IMG/VR virus record: IMGVR_UViG_3300024346_000454
Span: 1-25,598 of that record
Source of the DNA: a virus
Reading direction: 5' to 3' (one strand)
Length of the DNA stretch: 25,598 nt
Made by a program: the position numbers and the translations under genes. The notes under the pieces were generated by a model. That model saw nothing but the letters and a program-made list of their open reading frames with translations. It was not told the DNA's origin and made no database searches. Shown here piece by piece: positions 13,183 to 19,761 of the stretch (positions within the stretch are counted from its first letter, which is position 1; every line of letters starts with the position of its first letter).

Positions 13183-13629
13183 TTACAAGTTATCGTTGCG
13201 ATAAAAATATATGTTACGCTGATTATTTGATCCAGTTTCGAATACATTTGTATCAAATACTGCTGTTTCGTCTAAATCGTCATAAATCGGTAAACCATCT
13301 ACATCTCTGATTAATGAATCTACAGTGATCGCACCAACCCGTTCGCTGGCAAAACGCAATACCCACATATTATGATTGCCTGTAAAATCGCTGCCAAAAT
13401 CATAGTCGTCCATATCTGCCGCTACAATTTTTTCTACACTAGACATGATTGGCTGACTGCCTAAACTAATTGCTTGTAGCAATGAATTTAAATTCTGTGC
13501 TTGTTCGTATGCTGTTCCTGCATTAGGATCATATACACCTGTATCTGTTATATCTACTAAAGTATAGCAACTAAAAAACTCTATGTTGCCACCTACTACT
13601 TCTCCTGTTCTTCCTATGGAATGACTCAT
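13183..13629 (-). CDS. Probable virion structural protein, 148 residues
   Basis: It starts MSHSIGRTGEVVGGNIEFFS and continues with YTLVDITDTGVYDPNAGTAY, an acidic middle (AADMDDYDFGSDFTGNHNMW), and a Asn/Tyr-rich end NIYFYRNDNL. The protein is acidic and beta-rich, typical of small virion surface proteins. CAGGAG is well placed before the ATG. The YNPG/YDPN-like motif (VYDPNAG) is echoed in the upstream gene (IYNPGAS), suggesting related virion proteins. A terminator separates the two genes, so this one likely has its own promoter (GTTAAATA at 13649). Confidence 0.6.
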   Translation of the reverse strand: MSHSIGRTGEVVGGNIEFFSCYTLVDITDTGVYDPNAGTAYEQAQNLNSLLQAISLGSQPIMSSVEKIVAADMDDYDFGSDFTGNHNMWVLRFASERVGAITVDSLIRDVDGLPIYDDLDETAVFDTNVFETGSNNQRNIYFYRNDNL

Positions 13630-13648
13630 TATAATTCTCCTGTTAGTT

Positions 13649-13656
13649 TATTTAAC
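13649..13656 (-). promoter_or_regulatory. Possible late box GTTAAATA
   Basis: On the minus strand GTTAAATA (one mismatch from GATAAATA) lies between the terminator at 13671-13705 and the ATG at 13629, giving a 19-nt leader with CAGGAG. Because a terminator precedes it, some promoter is needed here. Confidence 0.4.
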
Positions 13657-13670
13657 CTTTTGTTTCAGTC

Positions 13671-13705
13671 AAAAGAAAACCGCAGAACAAAATGTTACTG
13701 CGGCT
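13671..13705 (-). terminator. Rho-independent terminator
   Basis: On the minus strand AGCCGCAG pairs with CTGCGGTT (6 perfect G-C-rich pairs plus a G.T and an A-T), enclosing a loop that can itself pair AACA with TGTT. The stem is followed by TTTTCTTTT. It begins 18 bases after the stop of the 124-residue gene at 13724 and should insulate that strongly expressed gene from its downstream neighbour. Confidence 0.82.
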
Positions 13706-13723
13706 TCCCATCCCGAATAAGGA

Positions 13724-14098
13724 TTAAACTGCGCTTGCGCTAACTGTGAAACCAGCACCAGCTTCAACAACTGTACCAGAAACGTCTTTTTCATCGCTAC
13801 CAACTGTGCCCATAGCACGTACTGTTGCTTGTAGTGCGGCTGCACCAGGTGCATTAACACCATCAACAATAATGTGGATTACGCCAGTGTTAGCATTTGC
13901 GCTATCATAAGCAATAATACCTGTTGGGAAAGCAAAGAAGATAGCTTCTAATGCTTGACCAGTACTGTCACTGCTACGTAGGTCAACTGCGGCTGCAGAA
14001 CCATCTTTAACTGTAACTTTGAAAAATGCTAAACTAGCACCTGGGTTATAAATACCACCGTCTGTTGTTCCAACTGAACCATTTACTCTTGTAGACAT
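13724..14098 (-). CDS. Small abundant-type virion protein, 124 residues
   Basis: The product starts MSTRVNGSVGTTDGGIYNPG and is rich in Ala, Gly, Ser, Thr and Val throughout (DGSAAAVDLRSSDSTGQALE, GAGFTVSASAV). It lacks Cys and Trp and has regular short strands, as expected of a capsid decoration or tail-surface protein. It has its own GATAAATA box (14145), a good TTAGGAG site and its own terminator, so it is a self-contained single-gene transcript, an arrangement typical of highly expressed late proteins. Its G+C content appears higher than that of its neighbours, consistent with strong expression. The exact location in the virion is not known. Confidence 0.68.
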   Translation of the reverse strand: MSTRVNGSVGTTDGGIYNPGASLAFFKVTVKDGSAAAVDLRSSDSTGQALEAIFFAFPTGIIAYDSANANTGVIHIIVDGVNAPGAAALQATVRAMGTVGSDEKDVSGTVVEAGAGFTVSASAV

Positions 14099-14144
14099 AA
14101 TTATCTCCTAATTTGTTTTGTCGAAAGTTAATCTTTCTTAAGTT

Positions 14145-14152
14145 TATTTATC
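14145..14152 (-). promoter_or_regulatory. Late-promoter-like box GATAAATA
   Basis: On the minus strand GAAGATAAATAAAC lies 46 nt before ATG 14098. The leader ends with TTAGGAG. The box lies beyond the stop of the upstream 254-residue gene, so it is not constrained by coding sequence. It is the cleanest of the five identical boxes. Confidence 0.68.
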
Positions 14153-14175
14153 TTCGTTTAAAGATATTATACTAT

Positions 14176-14940
14176 TTAATGCTTGTTTTTTGGGCCAAAC
14201 ATATGATAGCCTAGCTTGTAACCTGCTACTAACGCGGCCGCAGGGGCTATTGTTGCTAGTACACCTTTTTTGTCTGCAGGTTGTCCGTAGCCTAAATTAG
14301 CAAGATCTGCATCAATAGGTGCATTTAGCTTATAGCCTTTACTCTTGCCTAAGTCTTCTAAGAAAACTGCCATTTCGCTACGTTTAGCAAATTTACGATA
14401 ATACTGTAACATACGTTGAACTACTAGTTCTTTTTGCATATCATTAATACTAGACCATTCTTGTGCTAGTCTGCGAATGCTTTTTAACTTACTGTCTGTG
14501 ATATTTAATTGCTTTTCTAAACGTAATAACAACACACTAGCATCTTCACTTCTTAAATTGCCATCTGCTAATAAGTCTAAATAACGTTTCACTGTAGGAG
14601 TATGCACTTTTAGCTTTGTTCTAAGCAATGCATCTGCTTCTGGATTTTGATGTATCTTTTTACTAAAAATGCTGTCTGGATTAGCTAGTATGTTTAAGCT
14701 AGTATATAAGTCTGTACCAGCCAATCTCGGGCGTAAAAAGTTTCTATAGCCGATAGTTTTATCTGCATAGTTCTTTGATACTGATGCAGTTTCGTATTCA
14801 TTTTGTAGTATGAATAACGATATTAAATCCAAAAAAGCAAAGTCACTGACATTTCTTAGATTGAGTCCGGCTGTATTTGAGCGGTATTGTCTACTTTCAA
14901 CTAGTAAATCCCAGCCTGCTAAATGTTCAAAGTCTTCCAT
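14176..14940 (-). CDS. Unrecognised phage protein, 254 residues, helical
   Basis: The product starts MEDFEHLAGWDLLVESRQYR and is mainly helical (LDLISLFILQNEYETASVSK, VKRYLDLLADGNLRSEDASV, KELVVQRMLQYYRKFAKRSE). Near the C-terminus there is an Ala-rich hydrophobic segment (VLATIAPAAALVAGYKLGYH) that could cross or dip into a membrane, followed by a basic end PKNKH. The family is not recognised. The ATG overlaps the upstream gene by 14 bases. Lying between likely late genes, it may be an assembly factor or an internal virion protein. Confidence 0.68.
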   Translation of the reverse strand: MEDFEHLAGWDLLVESRQYRSNTAGLNLRNVSDFAFLDLISLFILQNEYETASVSKNYADKTIGYRNFLRPRLAGTDLYTSLNILANPDSIFSKKIHQNPEADALLRTKLKVHTPTVKRYLDLLADGNLRSEDASVLLLRLEKQLNITDSKLKSIRRLAQEWSSINDMQKELVVQRMLQYYRKFAKRSEMAVFLEDLGKSKGYKLNAPIDADLANLGYGQPADKKGVLATIAPAAALVAGYKLGYHMFGPKNKH

Positions 14941-15187
14941 TATTTGCTTCTTTAATTTGTTTAATTCCTCTGCGGAATTTCATTTCATCTCCAGTTTTTA
15001 AACTGTTGAATAAACGCTTTAATAAATCTTCACTTTGCTCTTGATTAAAGTTCTCTTGTATATACTCAACAAGATACCGTGTACTGGCAATGACATTTAC
15101 AGCTTTGTTTTCTACAAAACTTTCTCTGTCCCTTTGCGGTACAATATTTGTAATTTCTTCAAGTAAAGAACGTGTTTGTTTACGCAC
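14927..15187 (-). CDS. Unrecognised small helical phage protein, 86 residues
   Basis: A GTG-started product, (V)RKQTRSLLEEITNIVPQRDR and onward through VIASTRYLVEYIQENFNQEQ to a basic end KFRRGIKQIKEANNGRL. It is almost fully helical and charged. AAGGA stands 12 nt before the GTG, which is wide spacing. The gene is the first behind the minus-strand half of the divergent GATAAATA pair, with a 22-nt leader. Function unknown; late expression is expected. Confidence 0.65.
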   Translation of the reverse strand: MRKQTRSLLEEITNIVPQRDRESFVENKAVNVIASTRYLVEYIQENFNQEQSEDLLKRLFNSLKTGDEMKFRRGIKQIKEANNGRL

Positions 15188-15209
15188 TATTATAGTCCAT
15201 CCTTGAAAG

Positions 15210-15226
15210 TATTTATCTGATAAATA
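15210..15226. promoter_or_regulatory. Divergent palindromic late promoter pair
   Basis: TATTTATC (15210-15217), a single T, then GATAAATA (15219-15226) forms a perfect palindrome of two identical promoter boxes back to back. The minus-strand box serves the gene starting at 15187 (22-nt leader) and the plus-strand box serves the gene starting at 15250 (23-nt leader with GTGGAG). The near-symmetrical distances support both being used. Confidence 0.65.
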
Positions 15227-15249
15227 ACTTTAACAGTGGAGTAATTTAT

Positions 15250-15714
15250 ATGACTATGATGTCTAGCACAAATTTTAATATGGGAACGATTTTGAACAAA
15301 CTTCGTTCAATCGAAGAAGCCGCGCCAGAGGCCCATCATGATCCTGAAATGGATACTAGCGGAAAAGAAATTGATAACAGTAGTTTTACTCGTACAATGA
15401 GTCGATTGGCTGCTATTAAAGACGCAGTAGGCGAAGAACATTACAATGATTTAAAAGCGGGTGTTCGCGCAATGTACATGAATCGTAGACCTAATTTAAA
15501 TCAAATGAGTGCTTTAATGGATCTATTAGAAACTGTACTTGCGTATGTTGCCGAAGACAATGCATTGTTCCAAAGATTAAAAACAGACTTGAACAAAGAT
15601 GCGGCTGCTCAAGTACAAGAACCAACAGGCGAACCGGCTCCTGAAGTAGGTGCTCCGACTACTGCGGAACCTGCTCAACAAGAGCCACAAGGTTCACTTC
15701 GCGGCTTAAAGTAA
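15250..15714 (+). CDS. Unrecognised phage protein with Pro/Glu-rich tail, 154 residues
   Basis: The product begins MTMMSSTNFNMGTILNKLRS, has an acidic His-containing stretch (EEAAPEAHHDPEMDTSGKEI), a helical core (MSRLAAIKDAVGEEHYNDLK, MNQ..ALMDLLETVLAYV) and a disordered Pro/Glu/Ala tail ending GSLRGLK. The ending resembles GRELK of the 228-residue minus-strand protein, which may reflect a shared short signal or nothing. GTGGAG lies 8 nt before the ATG, and GATAAATA is 23 nt upstream. It is the only plus-strand gene in this part of the window and meets the helicase gene tail to tail with no gap. Confidence 0.7.
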   Translation: MTMMSSTNFNMGTILNKLRSIEEAAPEAHHDPEMDTSGKEIDNSSFTRTMSRLAAIKDAVGEEHYNDLKAGVRAMYMNRRPNLNQMSALMDLLETVLAYVAEDNALFQRLKTDLNKDAAAQVQEPTGEPAPEVGAPTTAEPAQQEPQGSLRGLK

Positions 15715-17175
15715 TTAACTCTTTTTAAGAATATTCGCTAGCTTATTACTACTGTCCATTGTCCTAATCGCAATGGACGGTTCCACTTTAGGCTGTGGCG
15801 TTTCTAAACTAAACCCTTCTCTTGCCTTAGGTCTTTCCCAAGTTGTTGATACTGTCGGAGTGCTAGTAGATTCTGTTTGTGCTTGACGACGTAGTCTGTC
15901 ATGTAATACATCTGCTGTAGTAGGTGCTTCTGGACTGTCTTCATCTAAGTCTGTGATACGCAAACTAGTTGTGTTAAACTCTAACTCAATCTTGGTACCC
16001 ACTGCACTACTACTACGTGTCTTCATAAACTGTAACTGTACCCTACCACGCTCACGCATAGTCATACTGTTAAAGATACCAATTACATTGTCAGCAGTTT
16101 GAATCTTAGATAAGCCACCACTGATGTGACTGTGGTCAAACTCTACACTTTCCACAGCACCACGATTTAACTGCGATGCTGTACAGAATAAGAATCCACC
16201 CTGAACCGCCATTGCTCTAAGTTCTTCAGAAACATATTTGTCTTTAATAAAAGTATTCTCTGCTGAAATCTTTACTGACACAGGAGTCATCAAATCCAAG
16301 TAGTCAACTACAACAAAATCAATTTTATTGTTATGTTGAATTTGGAATTCTTTAATCCAAGACTTTAAATCATTAACAGTAATACCCGCTGTAAGTTGTA
16401 CAATCTGTAACCTACCTGCTTTCTTGCCTTTCATCTTAATGTTAAGGTCAACATCATCAATGTTTTTATAAATCTCTTTAGTAGCAATGCCCATAAGCAT
16501 GGCATCCATACGCATACTACATAAGCCCTCACTGAGTTCAAGACTAAAGTAAACGCCATTAAGTCCTTGTTGACTCCAATTTAATGCCAAGTTCTGCAAG
16601 AACAAACTCTTGCCTGCACCAGATCCTCCTGCAAAGATGTTTAGTTCACCTCGGTTAAATCCGCCATATAACTTTTCATCAATAGTCTTCCAACCTGTGC
16701 TGGTTCCGCCATTTTGATTCTTAAGCAACATTAGTCGACCCATGGGATCTTCATAGTAGTTTGTACCAAAGCTCTTGGGCAAGCCAATGTTGCTGGCATC
16801 CTTAATTAACTTTTCTACTTCACCATAACGTTGTTTGTCTAACAAGTCGGCGCTGGCGAGAATAGCTTTCTCTAATGCTTTATGTCTAGCAAACTGTTCA
16901 AACTCTGCTAAGAACCATTCCTTGTGACTACTTGCTTCACCTGGGATAACTCTAAGCTCTGTGTCTGTTACTGCTTTAATTTGTTCTATTGTTGGGCAAT
17001 CGCTGTACTTGCCGGCGTATTCTTTAATAAACTCTGCTGTTGCCTGCAAACTTCTAGAAAAATAACTACCTTCTAGTACGTTTTGACAACGACTTAACAG
17101 TTCCTTATCGCTTACTAAAAACTCTAAAAATAACTTTTGTAAGTCTACACTATATTCTTTTACTTCATTACTCAT
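15715..17175 (-). CDS. 41: Replicative DNA helicase, T4 gp41/DnaB type
   Basis: The hexameric 5'-3' helicase that opens the fork and works with the primase. From ATG 17175 it has 486 residues. The N-terminal 130 residues are helical. The RecA-like motor starts at TGWKTIDEKLYGGFNRGELN and shows Walker A GGSGAGKS (183-190), Walker B FVVVDYLDL (about 287-295) and motif TASQLNR (H4). The C-terminal 80 residues are a Pro/Ser/Thr-rich tail. It overlaps the upstream primase gene by four bases (ATGA), the expected gp61-gp41 pairing. A TTG two codons upstream is possible but unlikely. The DNA for the tail contains an 8-bp inverted repeat. Confidence 0.93.
   Translation of the reverse strand: MSNEVKEYSVDLQKLFLEFLVSDKELLSRCQNVLEGSYFSRSLQATAEFIKEYAGKYSDCPTIEQIKAVTDTELRVIPGEASSHKEWFLAEFEQFARHKALEKAILASADLLDKQRYGEVEKLIKDASNIGLPKSFGTNYYEDPMGRLMLLKNQNGGTSTGWKTIDEKLYGGFNRGELNIFAGGSGAGKSLFLQNLALNWSQQGLNGVYFSLELSEGLCSMRMDAMLMGIATKEIYKNIDDVDLNIKMKGKKAGRLQIVQLTAGITVNDLKSWIKEFQIQHNNKIDFVVVDYLDLMTPVSVKISAENTFIKDKYVSEELRAMAVQGGFLFCTASQLNRGAVESVEFDHSHISGGLSKIQTADNVIGIFNSMTMRERGRVQLQFMKTRSSSAVGTKIELEFNTTSLRITDLDEDSPEAPTTADVLHDRLRRQAQTESTSTPTVSTTWERPKAREGFSLETPQPKVEPSIAIRTMDSSNKLANILKKS
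15754..15778. repeat. Inverted repeat near the convergent gene junction
   Basis: GTCCATTG (15754-15761) pairs exactly with CAATGGAC (15771-15778) across a 9-nt loop. It lies inside the helicase tail, 40 bases past the stop of the convergent plus-strand gene. No T-run follows, so a conventional terminator is unlikely; it might slow transcription arriving from the plus-strand gene. Confidence 0.4.
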
Positions 17176-18143
17176 TGACAATATCTCTTTCCCATTAATC
17201 TAATTTTTGTTGGACTATGCTCTGCGGCCTGTAGTATGCTGTGAATAGCAAACAAGCGTCCATATTTCATTACTGCGTCGCTGACGTCTTTACAGTTTTC
17301 CCACTCAGGAAAACTTACACTCCAGCCGTAATCTGCGGCACGTTCAACTAAATCTCTGCCTGCTTTATCTGCGTCTGGAATAACGATAGGTTCTATATTT
17401 AAGTCTTCTATCAGTTGTGCTTGATGGTCACTTAAATTATTACTACCAATACTTAATCCACTGGTTAGTAACGCATCCATTTCACCTTCTGTGACAATAA
17501 CAAACTGTCTATTGTCCCGTTGATTATCTAAACCAAACACATAGTCTGCTGGTGCTTTTTTGTAATACTTAGAAAACTTCTCTGGTATTTCTCCTATGTA
17601 TCTGCTTTGAAAACCTACTAATCTGTTTTCATATGTTAAAGGCAGTATAGCTCGCTTATTAAGACCTGCGTATTCTGTATCTGTTTCTAACCATACTGCC
17701 AAGTCGTATACTTGTCTATGTTTAAGATATTCTATTTTCTCTGGATCGTTTATAGGTCTAACATCAAATCCTAGTTCATAATCAGGCCAGTTAGGTGTCC
17801 AAGATGGTTCTGGCTCACGTTGTACTAATGTTTCTACATCAGCTTGGCTTAGTAGTTCTAAATTAAGACGTTGTACTTCTGCTTCATCGAAGCCCAGTTG
17901 ACGCATAAGTTTACGCATCTTAAAGCTCAGTGTTCTTCCTGGTGTCCAGCTTGTTTTGAAGTTACAGTTAAAACAATGATAACTTACTGCACCATCTGGA
18001 TTGAACATCAGGCCGCCGCGACGTTTTGTATCTGGACGAGCTTGCCCGTTGACTACGCACATAGGACAGTTGAAGCTAATCCAGCCTTTTGGGCTAGGTC
18101 TTCCATTTATGCGAGATTGTAATAAAGTTTGTAAGGCCGACAT
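17172..18143 (-). CDS. 61: DNA primase, T4 gp61/DnaG type
   Basis: Makes RNA primers for lagging-strand synthesis with the helicase. It has 323 residues. The zinc finger uses Cys26-x2-Cys29 (NCPMC) and Cys57-x2-Cys60 (HCFNC). The TOPRIM catalytic domain shows VTEGEMDALL (Glu219) and IPDADKAGRD (Asp257, Asp259). Length is close to T4 gp61 (342). It is directly upstream of the helicase. A TTGACA-17-TAAAAT promoter lies before it, the -10 box ending 9 nt before the ATG with AAGG between. The C-terminal IRLMGKRYCQ may contact the helicase, by analogy. Confidence 0.93.
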   Translation of the reverse strand: MSALQTLLQSRINGRPSPKGWISFNCPMCVVNGQARPDTKRRGGLMFNPDGAVSYHCFNCNFKTSWTPGRTLSFKMRKLMRQLGFDEAEVQRLNLELLSQADVETLVQREPEPSWTPNWPDYELGFDVRPINDPEKIEYLKHRQVYDLAVWLETDTEYAGLNKRAILPLTYENRLVGFQSRYIGEIPEKFSKYYKKAPADYVFGLDNQRDNRQFVIVTEGEMDALLTSGLSIGSNNLSDHQAQLIEDLNIEPIVIPDADKAGRDLVERAADYGWSVSFPEWENCKDVSDAVMKYGRLFAIHSILQAAEHSPTKIRLMGKRYCQ

Positions 18144-18152
18144 GACCTTACT

Positions 18153-18181
18153 ATTTTAACTTCTGTAAAGTATCTTGTCAA
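18153..18181 (-). promoter_or_regulatory. Strong sigma70-like promoter for the primase-helicase operon
   Basis: On the minus strand the -35 box is TTGACA (18181-18176), the spacer 17 bases and the -10 box TAAAAT (18158-18153), 11 of 12 consensus positions. The ATG follows the -10 by 9 nt, including AAGG. Most of the promoter lies within the 28-bp repeat whose other copy forms the 3' end of the 271-residue gene, so the same -35 and spacer encode protein there. Confidence 0.75.
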
Positions 18182-18182
18182 C
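18155..18182. repeat. 28-bp direct repeat, copy A (after the SGNH gene)
   Basis: Identical over 28 bases to 18894-18921. This copy lies at and after the stop of the SGNH-like gene and carries the primase promoter. It is no longer part of a virion-protein reading frame, but on the minus strand it still spells the codons for VDKILYRS and a stop. Confidence 0.92.
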
Positions 18183-18894
18183 TATTAATTTCTTTTAAAT
18201 CCAAATTAATTAATCTAGCTATCTCGCAATGAGCTTCTTTACTAAAATGATCGCCTAACAATTTTGGAAAAGGTTTGATGAAATCTGATACGTCTAGTAT
18301 TGGTTGTCTGTAGTATTCGTTGATCAAGAAATAAAATTTTGTACTTTGTAAATCATTTACTCTAAAATTTATCTGTTTATTTAATTCAAGAAATTTATGC
18401 TTGATACCTTTGTTTTTTAAATAACCATGCAGCATGATCAAATCGACAAAATCTTCCAACGAGTATTGCAAAGGTTGATGCGAAACTCTTTTTGCATCTA
18501 AATATCTTTCAAAGCCCGGAGGATCACACGCACAGGCTAATTGTAAAGAAGTAATATTGTTTTTTGAATCAATTACTAGTTCTCTGCCAGATGGAATTAT
18601 TTGAAAATACACATAATCAATTTTTGTATTTTTTGATACTAGCGTCATCAAACTAATTATATTTTCTTGGATGCTGGCGCCATTTTTTGCGTGGTTGAAA
18701 GTTTTTATTTCTGGAGATTGTAGTAAAGCTGGATAAGCTAGTCTTTTATTATGTTCTTGATAACCTATAGGAGGAACTCTTCTTAAAAAATATTCTGTAG
18801 CATCTTTACATTCGTGTTTCCACGGAAAAATTTGATCATCCGACAGTTCGTCCCCTGCCGTTAAGCTACAACCAAAAAAGTGAACATCAATCAT
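18178..18894 (-). CDS. SGNH/GDSL-hydrolase-like protein, inserted gene
   Basis: A 238-residue protein. The N-terminus MIDVHFFGCSLTAGDEL matches block I of SGNH hydrolases with Ser10 as the candidate nucleophile (GCSL in place of GDSL). NHAKNGAS (about 67-74) fits the Asn/Gly blocks, and GDHFSKEAH near the C-terminus could give the Asp...His pair. Family members are esterases or acyltransferases acting on lipids, glycans or peptidoglycan. The substrate is unknown. The gene lies exactly between two 28-bp direct repeats; its ATG immediately follows the TAA of the 271-residue gene. It has its own AT-rich, Ile/Asn/Lys-heavy codon style, consistent with later acquisition. Confidence 0.75.
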   Translation of the reverse strand: MIDVHFFGCSLTAGDELSDDQIFPWKHECKDATEYFLRRVPPIGYQEHNKRLAYPALLQSPEIKTFNHAKNGASIQENIISLMTLVSKNTKIDYVYFQIIPSGRELVIDSKNNITSLQLACACDPPGFERYLDAKRVSHQPLQYSLEDFVDLIMLHGYLKNKGIKHKFLELNKQINFRVNDLQSTKFYFLINEYYRQPILDVSDFIKPFPKLLGDHFSKEAHCEIARLINLDLKEINS

Positions 18895-18921
18895 TTAACT
18901 TCTGTAAAGTATCTTGTCAAC
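18894..18921. repeat. 28-bp direct repeat, copy B (3' end of the virion-protein gene)
   Basis: Identical to 18155-18182. Here it encodes the last eight residues VDKILYRS and the stop of the 271-residue protein, and its last base is the A of the SGNH gene's ATG. The matching TTGACA survives, but the -10 position reads TAAATG, so promoter activity is probably weaker than at copy A. Confidence 0.92.
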
Positions 18922-19710
18922 AGTTCCGGTGTTATTGACATCCGGAGTATAGACTACTTTGATCCAACGGAAGCTACCGCGCCAGTTCCAACCTTGAGTT
19001 TGATGTGTGCCTGTTATACCAATGGTAGGACTCGTGGGAGTAGAGTTAAGTGGTAACCAATATTGTCCATCTATAAATCTAATAGGACTATAGTTTCCCA
19101 TACTTCCGTATTCTAAACTGCCAAAGGCTGTCAATGTACCCATAAAGTTAGTAGTTTCAATTTGAAGCGTGTGCAATGTACTACTGTCATTACGTTGTAA
19201 ATTACTAGCCACTGGTTGACTGATCATCGTGTCATTATCTTCTGTAAAATGTAACAATGTGCTGTTGAAGAACTTTGGATAGGCGCCATCTACTATTTCC
19301 ACTTCCATAGTAGCGGCTCGATTTAAATCGGAATACAAACTACGAGCCATACCATCATCTTCGTATATTTGAGCACTTAGTTGATAGATACCAGGTTCTA
19401 AATCTGTTAGGTCATAGCCAAATATGCTGAATTCACAGTAGCCGCTTTGTGGTTCAGTTATTTGTGCTCTACGCTGTAAAACTAATTCTCCTCGTCTAAC
19501 CTGCATAACATTAACCATAACAGTTTTACCTAATAGGTTAACGGGCTTGCGGTCCTGATTCTTAATATCGAAACCTAACTTAGTGTCTACACCTTTGTAG
19601 ATGGTCTTACGTATTGTGCTAAATGGCATATTTTTTGTCCTGCTATATCCGCTGGCGTATATTAACACACTTCGTTGTGGATAATCTAAAAATGTAAATG
19701 TGTCGCTCAT
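18895..19710 (-). CDS. Virion protein with BppU-like N-terminal domain
   Basis: A 271-residue protein. Residues about 38-140 show the pattern of the phage baseplate upper-protein N-terminal domain: KGVDTKLGFDIKNQDRKPVN, then GKTVMVNVMQVRRGELVL, SGYCEFSIFGYDLTDLEPGI and YQLSAQIYEDDG. The C-terminal half (YWLPLNSTPTSPTIGITGTH, WRGSFRWIKVVYTPD) is a beta-sandwich-like region. It is likely part of baseplate or tail-fibre attachment. Its last 28 bases are the repeat that recurs after the SGNH gene. AATAAATA ends 5 nt before the ATG and there is no Shine-Dalgarno sequence. Confidence 0.65.
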   Translation of the reverse strand: MSDTFTFLDYPQRSVLIYASGYSRTKNMPFSTIRKTIYKGVDTKLGFDIKNQDRKPVNLLGKTVMVNVMQVRRGELVLQRRAQITEPQSGYCEFSIFGYDLTDLEPGIYQLSAQIYEDDGMARSLYSDLNRAATMEVEIVDGAYPKFFNSTLLHFTEDNDTMISQPVASNLQRNDSSTLHTLQIETTNFMGTLTAFGSLEYGSMGNYSPIRFIDGQYWLPLNSTPTSPTIGITGTHQTQGWNWRGSFRWIKVVYTPDVNNTGTVDKILYRS

Positions 19711-19715
19711 AGTTA

Positions 19716-19723
19716 TATTTATT
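19716..19723 (-). promoter_or_regulatory. Late-promoter-like box AATAAATA, 5 nt before an ATG
   Basis: On the minus strand AATAAATA, TAACT, then ATG 19710. The T4 late box occupies -13 to -6, so +1 falls on the A of ATG. The region is intergenic, so the box is not imposed by coding sequence. No Shine-Dalgarno sequence is present. Confidence 0.55.
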
Positions 19724-19729
19724 TAAATT

Positions 19730-19755
19730 AATTGAATTGAATTGACTGCTAAATA
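19730..19755 (+). promoter_or_regulatory. Plus-strand leader: (AATTG)x3 and GCTAAATA box
   Basis: Three tandem AATTG units (19730-19744) precede GCTAAATA (19748-19755), which is followed by TTACCG and the ATG at 19762. Like the minus-strand gene opposite, the start lies 6 nt past a TAAATA core and no Shine-Dalgarno sequence is visible. The two boxes form a divergent pair 24 bases apart. Confidence 0.45.
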
Positions 19756-19761
19756 TTACCG

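Noticed and set aside
13669-13869. Minus-strand open frame of 66 codons covering the terminator
   Set aside because: It runs through the terminator hairpin and out of frame across the 124-residue virion gene.
15182-15200. Six-codon ATG frame (MDYNSA) before the GTG start at 15187
   Set aside because: Too short to support as a gene; it overlaps the GTG and may be chance, although a leader peptide cannot be excluded.
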